64,000 bases of DNA from Beaufortia kweichowensis (Eukaryota; Chordata; Actinopteri; Cypriniformes; Gastromyzontidae): the NCBI GenBank assembly GCA_019155185.1, contig CM032817.1:7956034-8020033 (forward strand), written 5' to 3'. Shown one piece after another: positions 1 through 11,800 of this stretch. The notes below the pieces were generated by a model. That model made no database searches and was not told the DNA's origin. It worked only from the letters and a program-made list of their open reading frames with translations. Made by a program: the position numbers and the translations under genes. How positions within the stretch are numbered: position 1 is the first letter of the stretch; each line of letters begins with the position of its first letter.

Positions 1-2827
1 TGTTTTGTTATATAAATAATCCGGCATGCAATAAATAACAGAAAGATTGTACCTCTAAACTTTCACTAATTTGTAAGGAAAAATTCTAATTATAATTGCA
101 TAAATATTCATAGTCACATATGCTCCAATGTTTGGCATGGAAGACTAACACACACACTACAGTCAGCTGTGCAAAGAACTCTCATCAGACAAGATTTCTC
201 TCTTTATATGTTATCTGAAAGTACAAATCATTTTAAGACTAAAACATACATATATTTACATATGCATTTTAAGCTTTAGATTCATCATTATGTATGTTCG
301 CTGGGATATAAACCCATGATACGACATGGCACAAACAAGCACTCACCCCTCCACCAGCAGAAACCCTCTCCAGAGCCTGACAGGGGAAAAAATGAGTAAA
401 GTTGCTTCAGCAATTCAATAAAGCGTTTTGTTTATTATAATATTTAAAAAAATACAAAGGTAGAATCTAAATATTCTGAATTTATTTTATGAAGGTTTGA
501 AGCTTTGATCAATATTTAAACTACAAAAGGAATAAACATAACATGCACTAGAAAACTTTGTGCAAACAATGTGTATCCATGTAAAAACTTGCATGACATA
601 TACCCAAATCAAATTATGTTGAAGACTCAGTGTGACTCAGATATTCTGAGACATCTGTCATTGTTATATGTTAACAAACACAAAAATTTTCCTAAACCTT
701 ATTACTTAAGCCTGCCAAAGACAAGCAAGAATTTAGGCACTGGTGATAAAACACAGACAGCGACAGTTTCAGTTCATTTGCAGATAGATGCTACAGATGT
801 TTATCTTGCAACATCACATAACAGATTATCTATTTATAGCACTTGCTTTAACACCTTTCTGCATGGTAGCTCATGAGCATGTGGGTGAAGACTTGTGGGC
901 AATGTGAGATGTTTCTGTGAGGTGTAAGATAGACTTACGAGACATGCAGACATCCTGGCATTTCGACCACAAAAACAAGCCTGATCCTTTAGAAACTGAC
1001 TCATGGGGAAACCACACACACCATTCACACATTCTGACCATCCACAGAACAACACAAACAAAGAGAAAGAGTGCATCACACATGCATCTTTTTTGAAGAC
1101 ATGTGGATCTGTTTTGTCAGAGGCTTTTGTGTGAACATGTATGTACCGAAAGGAAATGCAGTTACCTTGTCGATCTTTATCAAACTCTTCAGAGAGCAAG
1201 TGGTAACAACAGCCCACACTGCAAACGGCCCGCAGCTCCTGCTTGGCCCTGAACATCCGCAAGGTGCTGGGGGCTAAATCACCACACGTATGCAGGCCAA
1301 CCAGAACTGCATCCTGAGTTACAGCCAGAGCAGAAAAGTACAGATTGTTTGACTTTACAACACATAAAAATAATCCTGAAAGTATTTGTATAATGTAAAT
1401 TTCGCTCACATCCAGCTCTGTGATAAGCGTCTTGAGTTCAGTTTCCGCAGTGACATAAGAGGTCAAAGGTGAAAAGAGGCTGTCATTGCCTCCGTTCCTC
1501 TGCCCTTCACGAGCCTTCCTCTCCAGATTTTCTCTCTTCCTTTTTTCTTTCTCTTCCATACTCAGCTGGCTGGGGTGAACACGGGGCGAGCTGTCCTCCA
1601 CGACGTCCAAGGACAACATACTAAAGAAGCCATCACCTGCACCACAATTGTTTAGGTCTACTGTACATTCTGTGGCTTTATTAGCAGGAGATACTTGTTC
1701 TTGCGAAGAACATGACTCAGCCGAAGTCACAAAATGTCCCTTATCCTCAGTAATACAGTTGGTGGACCCTACTTTTCTATCAATATTGTTTTTACTGTGT
1801 TCTTCAGTCGCATCTTCTCCATTGTTTGAAGGTTGAGCTTCATGGTTTCTTATAGCTCTGTTGTGTTTTTGATATGATTTGGAGAATTTCTTTAGTTTTC
1901 GGTTCCTCTCCTGAGCTCCATGTGTGTTGGTGCTGGAGGAGTCAATTCCAAACACCTGCAGGTTAAACTGCATGGACAGAAAGGTGCACAGGTAGCCTTT
2001 CCCTGAACCCACATCTATCACCTGGGGAAAAAGAAGGTTTTTATAGCATTTAGTGTCTAAACACTGTATACCACATTTTGTTTTTCATTTTCTCACCTGT
2101 TTGACACTGCAAAATTTGGCCAAACTATTCACGACCTCTGACATTGCCTGTACCTCATGAGCCTTCTTAATATTCATAAACTCATCAGGTACAACACATC
2201 TTTCCCACGTCTCTCCTATGGACATGAGAGAAAATACCTGTTACTTTTAAATCACCTGAATGTGACATATGTACGTTCCCTGCTCAAGAAACAACACTGA
2301 AACTATCACAGAAATTCTAATGAATGTAATGGTTATAATAATGGTTATAAAGAATGCTCTTGATCTGACAGCTATTACCTGCTACATTGTCTCCACTTAT
2401 CAGTCTCAGATTGTGCATCATCTCTTCCAGCTGTACACAGACCTCCAGACCCGGCAAGCTGTGGGCTTTTGCTGCCATCAGCAGTCCTGACACATCTAAC
2501 AACTTCTTCGTAGTATTGCAGAAACCAAAGGCGTTTTTCTTTTCTAACATTAACAAAAACAATAATATTTACAAAAACACAAGCATATTAAGCGTAACTT
2601 TACAAATAATTTGACAGTTTACCTTCTACCGCCCCCATGCCGTCACGGCTGGAATTAATAACAGACAGCACTTCATCCGGGCTCACAGATATGAACGTGC
2701 TCCAAACATCACGCGTATAAAAGTCTACAGTGTGCGCGTTTGCGATACTTAAAGATATGGAAAGAAAGCGGATAACTTCATCTATCTTATTCTTTAAGGT
2801 GTCGATGGGGAGATTATTTAACGCCAT
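1..2827 (-). CDS. mettl25: mettl25, methyltransferase-like protein 25 (5' and central exons; 3' end outside window)
   Basis: Predicted SAM-dependent methyltransferase-fold protein. Coding exons in transcript order are 2623-2827, 2379-2543, 2097-2215, 1410-2021, 1166-1313, 939-1033 and 347-376. All have GT-AG borders and compatible phases, giving 458 codons before the window ends; human METTL25 is about 600 aa. Exon 4 opens with the SAM-binding motif I (VIDVGSGKGYL, about residue 164), then a long polar, low-complexity insert. Exon 5 holds GLHTCGDLAPS and GCCYHLL, exon 6 CGRNARMSACL, and exon 7 the ten residues ALERVSAGGG; all are family hallmarks. The start is the first ATG (2827) at the edge of the promoter shared with ccdc59, the same head-to-head pairing known in mammals. 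Positions 1-346 and the intron 377-938 show no further exon. The molecular substrate is not evident from sequence. Confidence 0.9.
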
Positions 2828-3151
2828 TGCTTACAAACACAAAAAGAGCGAAAATCTCATGTGTGCTGTGGCTGTTGACATGTTTAGGTTATTTGAGGCG
2901 TAAGTAATCAAATCATGAATCGGGATACGATTTATTTAAGCGACCAAACTTGTCGCCATGTTGGGTGTACCCACCGGCGTTTTATTCATTTGGTGAACCG
3001 AGGGTTTTTATCCTCAACACAAATGGCGACTAGCTCCAAATGACGTTCTGTATCGATTACTAATGCCTGAAGTAGTTCGTACGTCATCAGTGCGCGTCTT
3101 TACATGTGAGCAGCCGCTGGTCTACATACAAGTGTGTCAATAACGTTTAAC
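2828..3151. promoter_or_regulatory. bidirectional mettl25/ccdc59 promoter
   Basis: Only 324 bp separate the two divergent start codons, so both promoters must lie here. Visible motifs are YY1-type sites (CGCCATGTTGG at 2954-2964 and AAATGGCGAC at 3021-3030) and CRE-like sites (TGACGT at 3041-3046 and TACGTCAT at 3080-3087). There is no clear TATA box, as expected for a housekeeping pair. The 3080 CRE is one of the best-preserved elements in three of the four decayed copies further right. Motif assignment is by eye; the promoter role follows from gene position. Confidence 0.7.
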
Positions 3152-4557
3152 ATGGCACCTATAAAACAAAATGCAGAAAATATAAAAGGTAAACAGTTTA
3201 AACGTCATTTTGCACGCGGTGGTCCATCACACGATGCCAAAACGAAACGAAAATGGATCCCAGAGAACAAATTCTTTGATGGCAGCCTAAAAGAGGGTGA
3301 GTAGCGGCAGTTTAGTTTTAACTTGTCGTCTTAAAAACCCATTTTGTATAAACTCATTACAAATATTACGAAAATTGTCCGATTATTAAATGTGATTACC
3401 AGAATAATCAATAATGCTTCTCTACAAACAGTGTAAACAGTAATGGATAATCGGTTCTCTTTCGATCTGCTGTTATATATATTTCATGTACTTTCAGGTC
3501 AGGGATTTGCATTTAAAAGAAGGGAGAAAATAAAACATGATTACAACAAACTTCTTCGCAAGGAGAGGTGGCGAATGCAACAGTCGACGGTTCAGTTAAA
3601 GGAGGAATATCCTGAGCACCTGAAACATCTTTACCTGGCGGAAAAGGAACGATTAGATGAAGAAGAACAGGAGAAAAAGAAGAAGAGATTGAAAGTGAGA
3701 GCAGATGATGATGAAGAAGAGCAAGAACAGACCATAAAATTAGGATCTTCCTTTGAAAAACATGGGTCTAACACAACAGCTGACATCTCTGATCAAACTC
3801 ATTCATCTAATGAAGCAGAAATCACAGCACAATCTAAAAGGTGCATTTAATAATAGTAAATTAATAAACATGATATGTATGGTCTACTGTAAGGAAATGT
3901 GTTGTTTCAATAGCTGTATGGATGCATGATGCACCTTTGTGTGCTGGTTTGTAAACTGAAACTGTATATATTTTCTGTCATTTGTATTGCCAACCATATT
4001 CCTGATGTGTGTCCTCAGCTCCCACAAGGCCTCACACATCCCAAGGAAACAGAAGACAATGTCATCATACCAGAAGACAAAGCAAGAATATGAAAGGATA
4101 AAGGAAGAGCGGGAACAAAAAAGAGAGGTGAGGAGAAACTGACTATTCTTTTAATTGCTCCCAGGAGAGATATGATGCAGTAAAAAATTCCTTTACAGCA
4201 CATACAGACACAGTCTGTTAGTAAGATGCAATTGTGTTTATCATGTGTAGTGTTCCAATCCATTATATTTTTTAAGTATACAGTGTTAAGAAAATACCCT
4301 TTAAGAAATACCCTTTGTGTCAAATATATACACCTTTATTCCAATTTATATTGTTTTGGGTGGTGCATGATTTATTATGCCTGCTTTTGCAGAAATTTTT
4401 GAAAGACAAAGCTCAGAGGGAAGAGGCGCTGAAAAAATACAAGGAAAAGAAAATGGCCACTTATCAGTTGTTAAAAAGAAAAACAAAGAAAGGTCAGCCC
4501 AACCTCAACCTGCACATGGAGCTGTTGCTGCAGAAGATTGAAGCTCAGCGCAAGTAA
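3152..4557 (+). CDS. ccdc59: ccdc59 (TTF-1-associated protein 26-like), complete
   Basis: Small, highly charged nuclear protein of the CCDC59/TAP26 family, linked in mammals to thyroid transcription factor 1 and surfactant gene activation. Exons 3152-3296, 3498-3840, 4019-4127 and 4393-4557 join in frame to 253 aa; human is about 240 aa. Family signatures are the stretch GQGFAFKRREKIK at the exon 1/2 junction, the central EYPEHLKHLYLAEKER, and the C-terminal KKTKKGQPNLNLHMELLLQK. The exon 2 donor (AAAAG|gtgcat) is weak but gives the only frame that reads on. The third and fourth exons are lysine/glutamate rich and probably helical. It is head-to-head with mettl25 and tail-to-tail with the first SRCR gene. 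Confidence 0.92.
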
Positions 4558-4591
4558 TTCAAAACAAAGAATAAGACTGTTTACATTATGT

Positions 4592-4597
4592 AATAAA
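4592..4597 (+). terminator. ccdc59 poly(A) signal
   Basis: AATAAA 35 bp after the ccdc59 stop codon. The following 200 bp of 3' flank is duplicated near 15480-15700. Confidence 0.6.
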
Positions 4598-4864
4598 AAT
4601 GTTTTAATGTAAACATTTTGAAATGGACCAGCATACAAAAACTGTGCCATTTGGATGGGTGTGCAGATACAACTTGTTTATCAGGTATATTTTGTAAATA
4701 AAAGCAAATATATAATAATGGATATTTGGTTTGTTCATTAGTTTAAACGGTGCTGAATGTAAAAAATAAGCTGAAATACTAAAGATTAAAATGTAAATTA
4801 TACAATTTTGCATATCGTTTTTGATATGTGTGAACACCGAAGGTTTAGTAGCAATAAAACACTT

Positions 4865-4870
4865 TTTATT
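4865..4870 (-). terminator. SRCR-1 poly(A) signal
   Basis: AATAAA on the minus strand, about 28 bp past the TAA stop (4898-4900), giving a very short 3' UTR. It faces the ccdc59 poly(A) site across about 270 bp. Confidence 0.5.
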
Positions 4871-4897
4871 AAAAGTGGGTGTGGTCATTAAGTCAAA

Positions 4898-5844
4898 TTA
4901 TTTGACTCGTCCAACGTCGTCATACTCTGTTAAAAAGCATACAAAACATATTTATTACTGTTGTATTTGCACCAAAACAAAAAAGTTTAAATAAATAAAT
5001 ACATAAAAGGTAAAGAAAACATTTAGAGATTAATAACCTACCTAACATGTTTCTCATGTCTTCACTTACATTCTTCACATCATCATACTCTTCCTGAACT
5101 TCCTCTGTTATACAAGAAAACAAGTCAGACAAACAAAAGTACATCACATACTTTATAATGTGTTTTTCTCATGGCATCTGCTTACCTGTCTTACAATCTG
5201 CTGTCAGTTCATGTGTGACATTATAGTATTCCGGTGTGACTTTAACTGTCCATCCTGCTTCAAAACATATGTTACATGTTCTTATGAAACATTAATGAAA
5301 TCATGTAATCAGATAATAAGGTTACTGACCACTGCCAGCGGGGACATTATTATCATATTCATTATCATTGTCGTATTCTTTTGGGAGAAAAAATAAGAGC
5401 ATGTTTTTTTTGTTGAGAAATGTAGTGTTGTAAATTGTAGTATATTATGGCATTTCATACAGGTATTAAATTTGACCTTGTAAATTTTTAATATTAAATT
5501 ATTTTAAATCTTTTTTAATAGACACATAATGCTCTCTAACCCGAGGAACCCTCATTCCCAAGAACATCTCTGATCAGTGGATGCATATACATGTACAACA
5601 GTTTTGTCAGATTCCTAAATTTGATTGGTTGAACAGAGTGGCTATGTACAATTTAACACAATGACTCTGACTGCTTACAATTTGTATCAGTCACTGCATT
5701 ACTTGACTACCTGTATAAGAGCAGTGTAGAGTGACATCTCCCACCTAAGTGTCACTGCTACCCAACATTAAGAGCCGAGACAGATAATCACACTTCCTCT
5801 CTGTAAACATGCACCTGCAGTTGTGTGGTTTTGTGAGAGGAATT
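4898..5844 (-). repeat. distal tail-exon cassette of SRCR-1, duplicate of the proximal cassette (6.6-7.6 kb)
   Basis: Introns and exons between 5160 and 5900 match 6600-7620 in order. They share the YYN(D)V exon, the YDN exon, the flanking intron text around 5420-5580 versus 6840-7100, and the EFLSQNHTTA exon (5815-5844 versus 7525-7554). The GYED exon has been cleanly lost from the distal copy near 5540. Exons 5330-5377 and 5186-5254 keep splice sites and phase and are included in the gene model. Confidence 0.7.
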
Positions 5845-8800
5845 CTGTGGTTTAAGCCGGAGGTTTAACAGGACTAATAATAGATGAACATTAACTGTCT
5901 GACTCTAATCTACAGATTCATCTTAATACAAATTAACAATGTATAAACTTACACTGAATTACACACCTCACAAATATGACATATTCAGATAAAACAAAAA
6001 CAAATATATATTAATTACTGTTGTAAGTGCATCAAAATTGAAAGGTGAGCCTGTTTAGTCATTGACTATTAAACAGTATACATAAAGATAAAGGCTATTA
6101 TAATAAATCATTTAAAGGTTAATAACTTAAACTGATAAACATGAAGAGACAACCAAAAGTCTATCACATTGTACTTTTTAATGCACCATTGTCTCAAGAC
6201 ATTGTCCCTTTCCCTTATGACTGTTTTAGACTAATTAAAACAGCCACAATGTGTCTTATCATTAGTTCAATACAAAGGAAACATATATCAGTTACATACA
6301 TACATACAGTTCATCTTACCCTTTGGGAATGTCTGTCTATTAATGATAACATCATCGTAATTCTCTGGCAGGTTCGCTAGACACATAATAAAATATAAAA
6401 GCATTCACAAATCAAATAGTCAATAAAATATATTTTTTTCTTTACCAATCATAGATTTAAACAGATTAACCTTAGTAATATTATAGCTGTCTTCTTCTGC
6501 AATGATATTATATCTACCAAGGCTTTGTCTGAAATCTTCACCTGTACCCATTATTGTGCACTATTTGAGGGAATGGCCACCCCATTGTTAAAAGTAAAAC
6601 TATACCTGTGTCATGATCTGCTGTTAGCTCATGTGTGATGACATCATTATAGTATCCCGGTATGACTTTCTGTTCTGCTTCAAAATGTAAAAAGCAAAAA
6701 TTCTGTTCTACAGGTCCATATGTTTTTAATCAAATAGTAATGAAATCATGTGATCGGTAAAAAGATTACTGACCTTTAATGCCACTGCCAGTGGGGACAT
6801 CATTATCATATTCAGTTATGTATTCTTTTTGGGTGAAAAAATAAATGTTTTTTATAACACGTAGAATTATGGCATTTTATATTAAATTTCACCTTGTATG
6901 TTTCTAATATCAAATTATTTAAAATCTTTTTTTAATAGACGCATCATACTCTCTAACCTGAGGAAGGTTCATTAACATCTTCATACCCAGAATGCTGTTC
7001 TTCAGCAATGTGACTCCCTGTTAAAGAGCAGCAAAACATTCAGAAACACGTTAATCATAACAGACAGCCTGAACCCTCATTTCCAAAAACATCTGATCAG
7101 TGGATGAATATTTAACTTTTGAAGAGCTGTAATGTTGTAAATTTGGTTGTTCAGTGGCTGAATTTGTGCACTTTGTATGTTCAGCTTTATATTTTAAGTC
7201 TTGTTTTAAATGGACACCTTATCTCTCTAACCTGAGGTAGGTTCCTTAAGGTCTTCATACCCAGAATGCTGTTCATCAGCGATGAGACTTCCTTTTAAAG
7301 AGTAAAACAGTCAAAAACATGTTTGCTATTAAAACAGCCTGAACTCTCATTTGCTGCTGTGTGTCTTATAGCACGTGTGATAATAATATCTACATGTATG
7401 TACAGTTATATACAGACAATTGTCCTCACATAAACCCATTTAACTCATTGTATCTTTACTGTATGAACTCCCTCCCCATTACCCAAAAAATAACACTGAC
7501 AAACACACTCCTGTAAACATGCACCTGCAGTTGTGTGGTTTTGTGAGAGGAATTCTGTGGTTTAAAGCAGGAGGTTTAACAGGACTAATAATAGATGAAC
7601 ATAAGCTGTCTGACAGACTCTAATCTACAGATTTATCTAAATACACACATAAACAACACATAAACGTACACTTAATTACACATTTTACAAACATGACACT
7701 GACAAGAGACACCAGGGCGTTAATGTTTATACATATGATTTGATTTAAAAAAAAAAAACACACTCAGTCTTACATAAGTAAACATTAGTTAAGTAAAACA
7801 AAATATTAAAACAAGCATGAAGACTCACCTTTCTGAGTGAATTGATTGTGTTTGTGATCAAGCTCTTCATAAACTGCTTCAGTGTGAGTCCAGTTTCTCC
7901 TCTTAGAGAGAGCTGTGAGTGCACACAAACACACAAACCTGCTGTCAGTTCACAACACACTGATGATACAGTAAATTATAAATAGGTCTGTGTTTAAAAA
8001 ACATCATTTGATGCATCATAAGCATAATGTTTATTGGGTAGAGCGTTTGTGTTTTTACACAAACAGGAAGGTCGGTAAAAGTGTGAACACGTGGGTAATC
8101 TTATAGCACGTCAGTACACTTCAGTAATGTCATAGCACCGGCTGGTGAAATCCCCAAACATAAAATCCCCAAATATATGTCCAATGCAATTAACTGTCTT
8201 TTACAAAATATATCAGATAAAAATCAAAGTTACAGCTTTATTCATTATTTTGTACAAAACAAAATTTATGTTTGCTATTGGCTACAGTTCTGCATTTTGT
8301 CAGATGTGTACTTATATGAGTGTACCTCTCCTCATCACTCTGTTGTGTTGAATCACTATCAGCAGCGGCACTAAGAGCAGTAAGAGCAAAACTCCCAGTA
8401 CAATCACAACCACTGGAGGAATGAAGAGAGACACTGCTGCTGCTGGAAGAGTTTGTGGACGAGTCACTGATTTTAGTGGAGGTGGTGTTGTCGTGTCAGG
8501 AGTAGATAACACAGACAAATCTGTTTATGGAAAAACACCCATTAAAAAAAGCAAAATAGAGCAGGGTGGTTATTGATGACTGGTTAAAACTGTGATTTTT
8601 TTCTCACTTGCACAGATGAGTCTAACATGTTCTTTGTGTGAGCAGTCAGTGTGGTTATTCAGGACGTGAGGACAGTCCCACAGGTGAATCTCAGTCCCTC
8701 TGCACTCGACTCTGTTCATCCACACAACACCTTCACCAGCAGCAAACGCTTCATTCCCATCAGAACTCAATGCTGCTCCACAACCCAGCTGTCTGCAGAC

Positions 8801-11800
8801 CACCTGAGCATCTCTGATGTCCCACAGACCATCACAGACTGAACCCCACACAGAGTTATGATACACCTCCAGCCTCCCAGAACACCAGCCCTTCCCTCCA
8901 CTCAGTCTGACAGGAACATGATCTACATCACACACAACAAACAGCAGTTACAACAACACACACTAAAACTCAAACTGTGATTTAAAGTTTGAGTGACATG
9001 TGACATGAAAATAGATAGAACACATATGATTTAAATATCTGTTCACATATCACAAAAGATGGCTTATAGTAATAATATTTTAAACTTGTTTGGTATCTTA
9101 TATAAGTACTTGAACATTGTTTTTGGTGAGAGGATGGTGAGGTAGAACATGTCAGAAGACTTCGAGGAGAATGATGAGTCGTCTTCTCTGAAATGAAAAT
9201 ATGTTAAACAAGATTATGATGTGATATTCTGATCTCTGAATCTCTAAATTATCATTTCAGCAATTTATCCGGTTATTTGTTTTTAAGAAATATTAGTCTA
9301 TTTACTTCTTACACTTTACATTAATACTTTCTTACCTGAACAGGCGATTTTTACAGTCCCATTTGAGCCACAGTCATTCTGTCCCCAGGGTGAAGATGGA
9401 CATTGCCATAAAGTGGAGTCATGTGATCGACAATTAAGTTTATCCAGCCAATTATTTGACTTTAATACATCTGAAGAACTTGGTTTACTGCCAGTTTGTC
9501 CACAATTCAGTTGCTGACAGATCAGACTTGCTGTGTTTCTGTCCATCTGATTATAGCAAACATTACCCCAGGATCCATTATAGAAAACCTCCACATTCCC
9601 TTCACAGCCTTCAGTTAACCTGGTCTCTTTAAACTCTAGAATGAAAGACACTTGCATTAAATCCTCAGCTTTAGGTACCAAACTCGAAACACCATGTTAT
9701 TACTTTTTATGTGTTTAATATACTGCATGCATCAAGTACTAAACAACTGCCGTACTGTGATTTAAGCAAAATAATGTGTTATGCAACTAGAAATATCTTT
9801 ACCTGAGCACACCACTCCTACATCCTCCTTGTGATTACAGTCATGATCTCCCCAGACCCGTGAAGAGCAGCTCCACAGAGACGTCTCATTCCCCTCACAG
9901 TCCACATCATCCAGCCATATGTGTCCAGAACCAGGACCAAACCAGGCTGGTACTGGCTGATTACTGAGAGCCACTCCACACTGCAGCTGTCTGCACACCA
10001 CATGAGCATCTTTAATATCCCAGGAGTCATCACACACTGTCCCCCATGAGCCATTGTGAAAAACCTCCAGCCTCCCTGCACAATCAGCACCAGAACCCAC
10101 CAGCCTCATGGACCTGTCACCTGAGTTCAGAAATACAAAAAGATAAACATCTTTCTAAAACATCTTTCTTTCAAATCTAAGAATACAGTCAGATATTGTA
10201 TGTCTCACTGATGCAGGTGATTGACAGCTGTTGTCTGGAGCTGCAGTTGAGAGTTTGTGGAGAGCTGCAGTTCCTCAGATGATCTTCAGTCCCAGAGCAC
10301 TGGAAGCCCGTCACACACTCATGACTGTGTTCATCACTGGATGAAGACGAGCCAGAGAAGTTCAGCACAGAGCCACAGCCCAGCTGTCTGCAGACCACAG
10401 AGGATTCAGAGAGACTCCAGGAGTCCAGCAGAACTCTCCTCCAGACCTGATGAATGTAAACTTCCACCTCACCCGCACAATCTCTCTCTCCAGACAACCT
10501 CACACGACCATCATGAAGAGCCAGAGACGAATCTGAAGAGAAGATCTGACAGTTTACTTACTGTCTTATATTAACATCACATAAATTATAAGATCACTCA
10601 CTAGAACAAATGACTCCACCATCTTGTTTTTGAGAGTTTTCAGCTCGACTCCATGAAGAGATTGAACATTGTGAGAGTTGTGTTTCATTCCCCTGACAGT
10701 CAAACACATCAGCCCAGATTTCACCAGATCCCTCTCCAAACCAGTCCATTCCCACAACAGACACAGCAATCCCACAATTCAGCTGTCTACAGACAACATT
10801 AGCAGCTCTCATATTCATGCACCCGTCACACACTGTTCCCCATTTACTGAAATACTGACGCTCAACTCGACCAGAACAGATATCAGAGCCGCTCACCAGT
10901 CTGATGTCCAAATAACCTAAGCAAAGAAAAAGCAGCTTATATAAAAAGTATGAAAGTAGAGACGTGAGAAAATAATAAAACTAATTTGTATATAATAAAT
11001 CAAAAGAAAACTTTTTTACTCAACCAGAGCAAATAACTCCCACATTATTGTCATGGGAACAGTTGTTCTTGCTTGAAGATAGTTTGATAGGACACAAGTT
11101 TATATGAGATTCATCCCCTCTACATTGAATCTCTTGTGTCCACACCTGTCCGTCTCCTTTACCAAAAGCATCAGCTCCCAGCAGCTGTACAGGAACCCCA
11201 CAGTTCAGTTCTCTACACACAACCTCTGCATCCTGATGATCAAACGCAGCATCACACACTGTGCCCCATCTTCCTTCAAAATACATCTCTACTCTCCCAG
11301 AACACAAATGAGAACCAGCAACAAGTCTTGACCATCCGCTGTTTATACCATCTAATCATACAGACAGAATGAACAGCAAAGAAAATAAAAACACAAAATG
11401 AAATTTGATTAACAACACTGGGAAGTTCATGACTATTTAAATAAATATAGAAAGGCATAAATATAGATATTTTTTAATAAATAGATTATACTGTTGTCAC
11501 TTAAAGTATACATAGACATATATACTTGCACCTATTAATTCTAGTGCAAGTATATTGTAAAGATTAAAATTAATTATGCATGTCAACCCAAAATGACAGA
11601 AATGTGTTTTCTAACCATTTAGAATATTATTTACAAAATAGGATATAGTAATATTTGGATATGCTCACCAGAACAGATGACTCCAGCATCACGAATATGA
11701 GAACAGTAATGAACACCCCATACATTTGATGTACAGTCCTTCAGTGTAGACTCTATCCCATTACATCGCAGATAATCTATCCAGATCGGTCCTAATCCTT

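Noticed and set aside
571..876. 101-codon plus-strand ORF
   Set aside because: It lies inside a mettl25 intron, has no recognisable domain, splice context or start context, and no counterpart elsewhere.
6606..6677. Exact 3' acceptor of the YYNDV exon
   Set aside because: A NAGNAG acceptor (AAGCAG) allows two starts differing by one Ala; I used the shorter form and do not claim either is exclusive.
10257..10574. Plus-strand ORFs of 60-110 codons opposite many SRCR exons
   Set aside because: They repeat in every paralogue because the sense exons are conserved. They are antisense shadows lacking any family signature.
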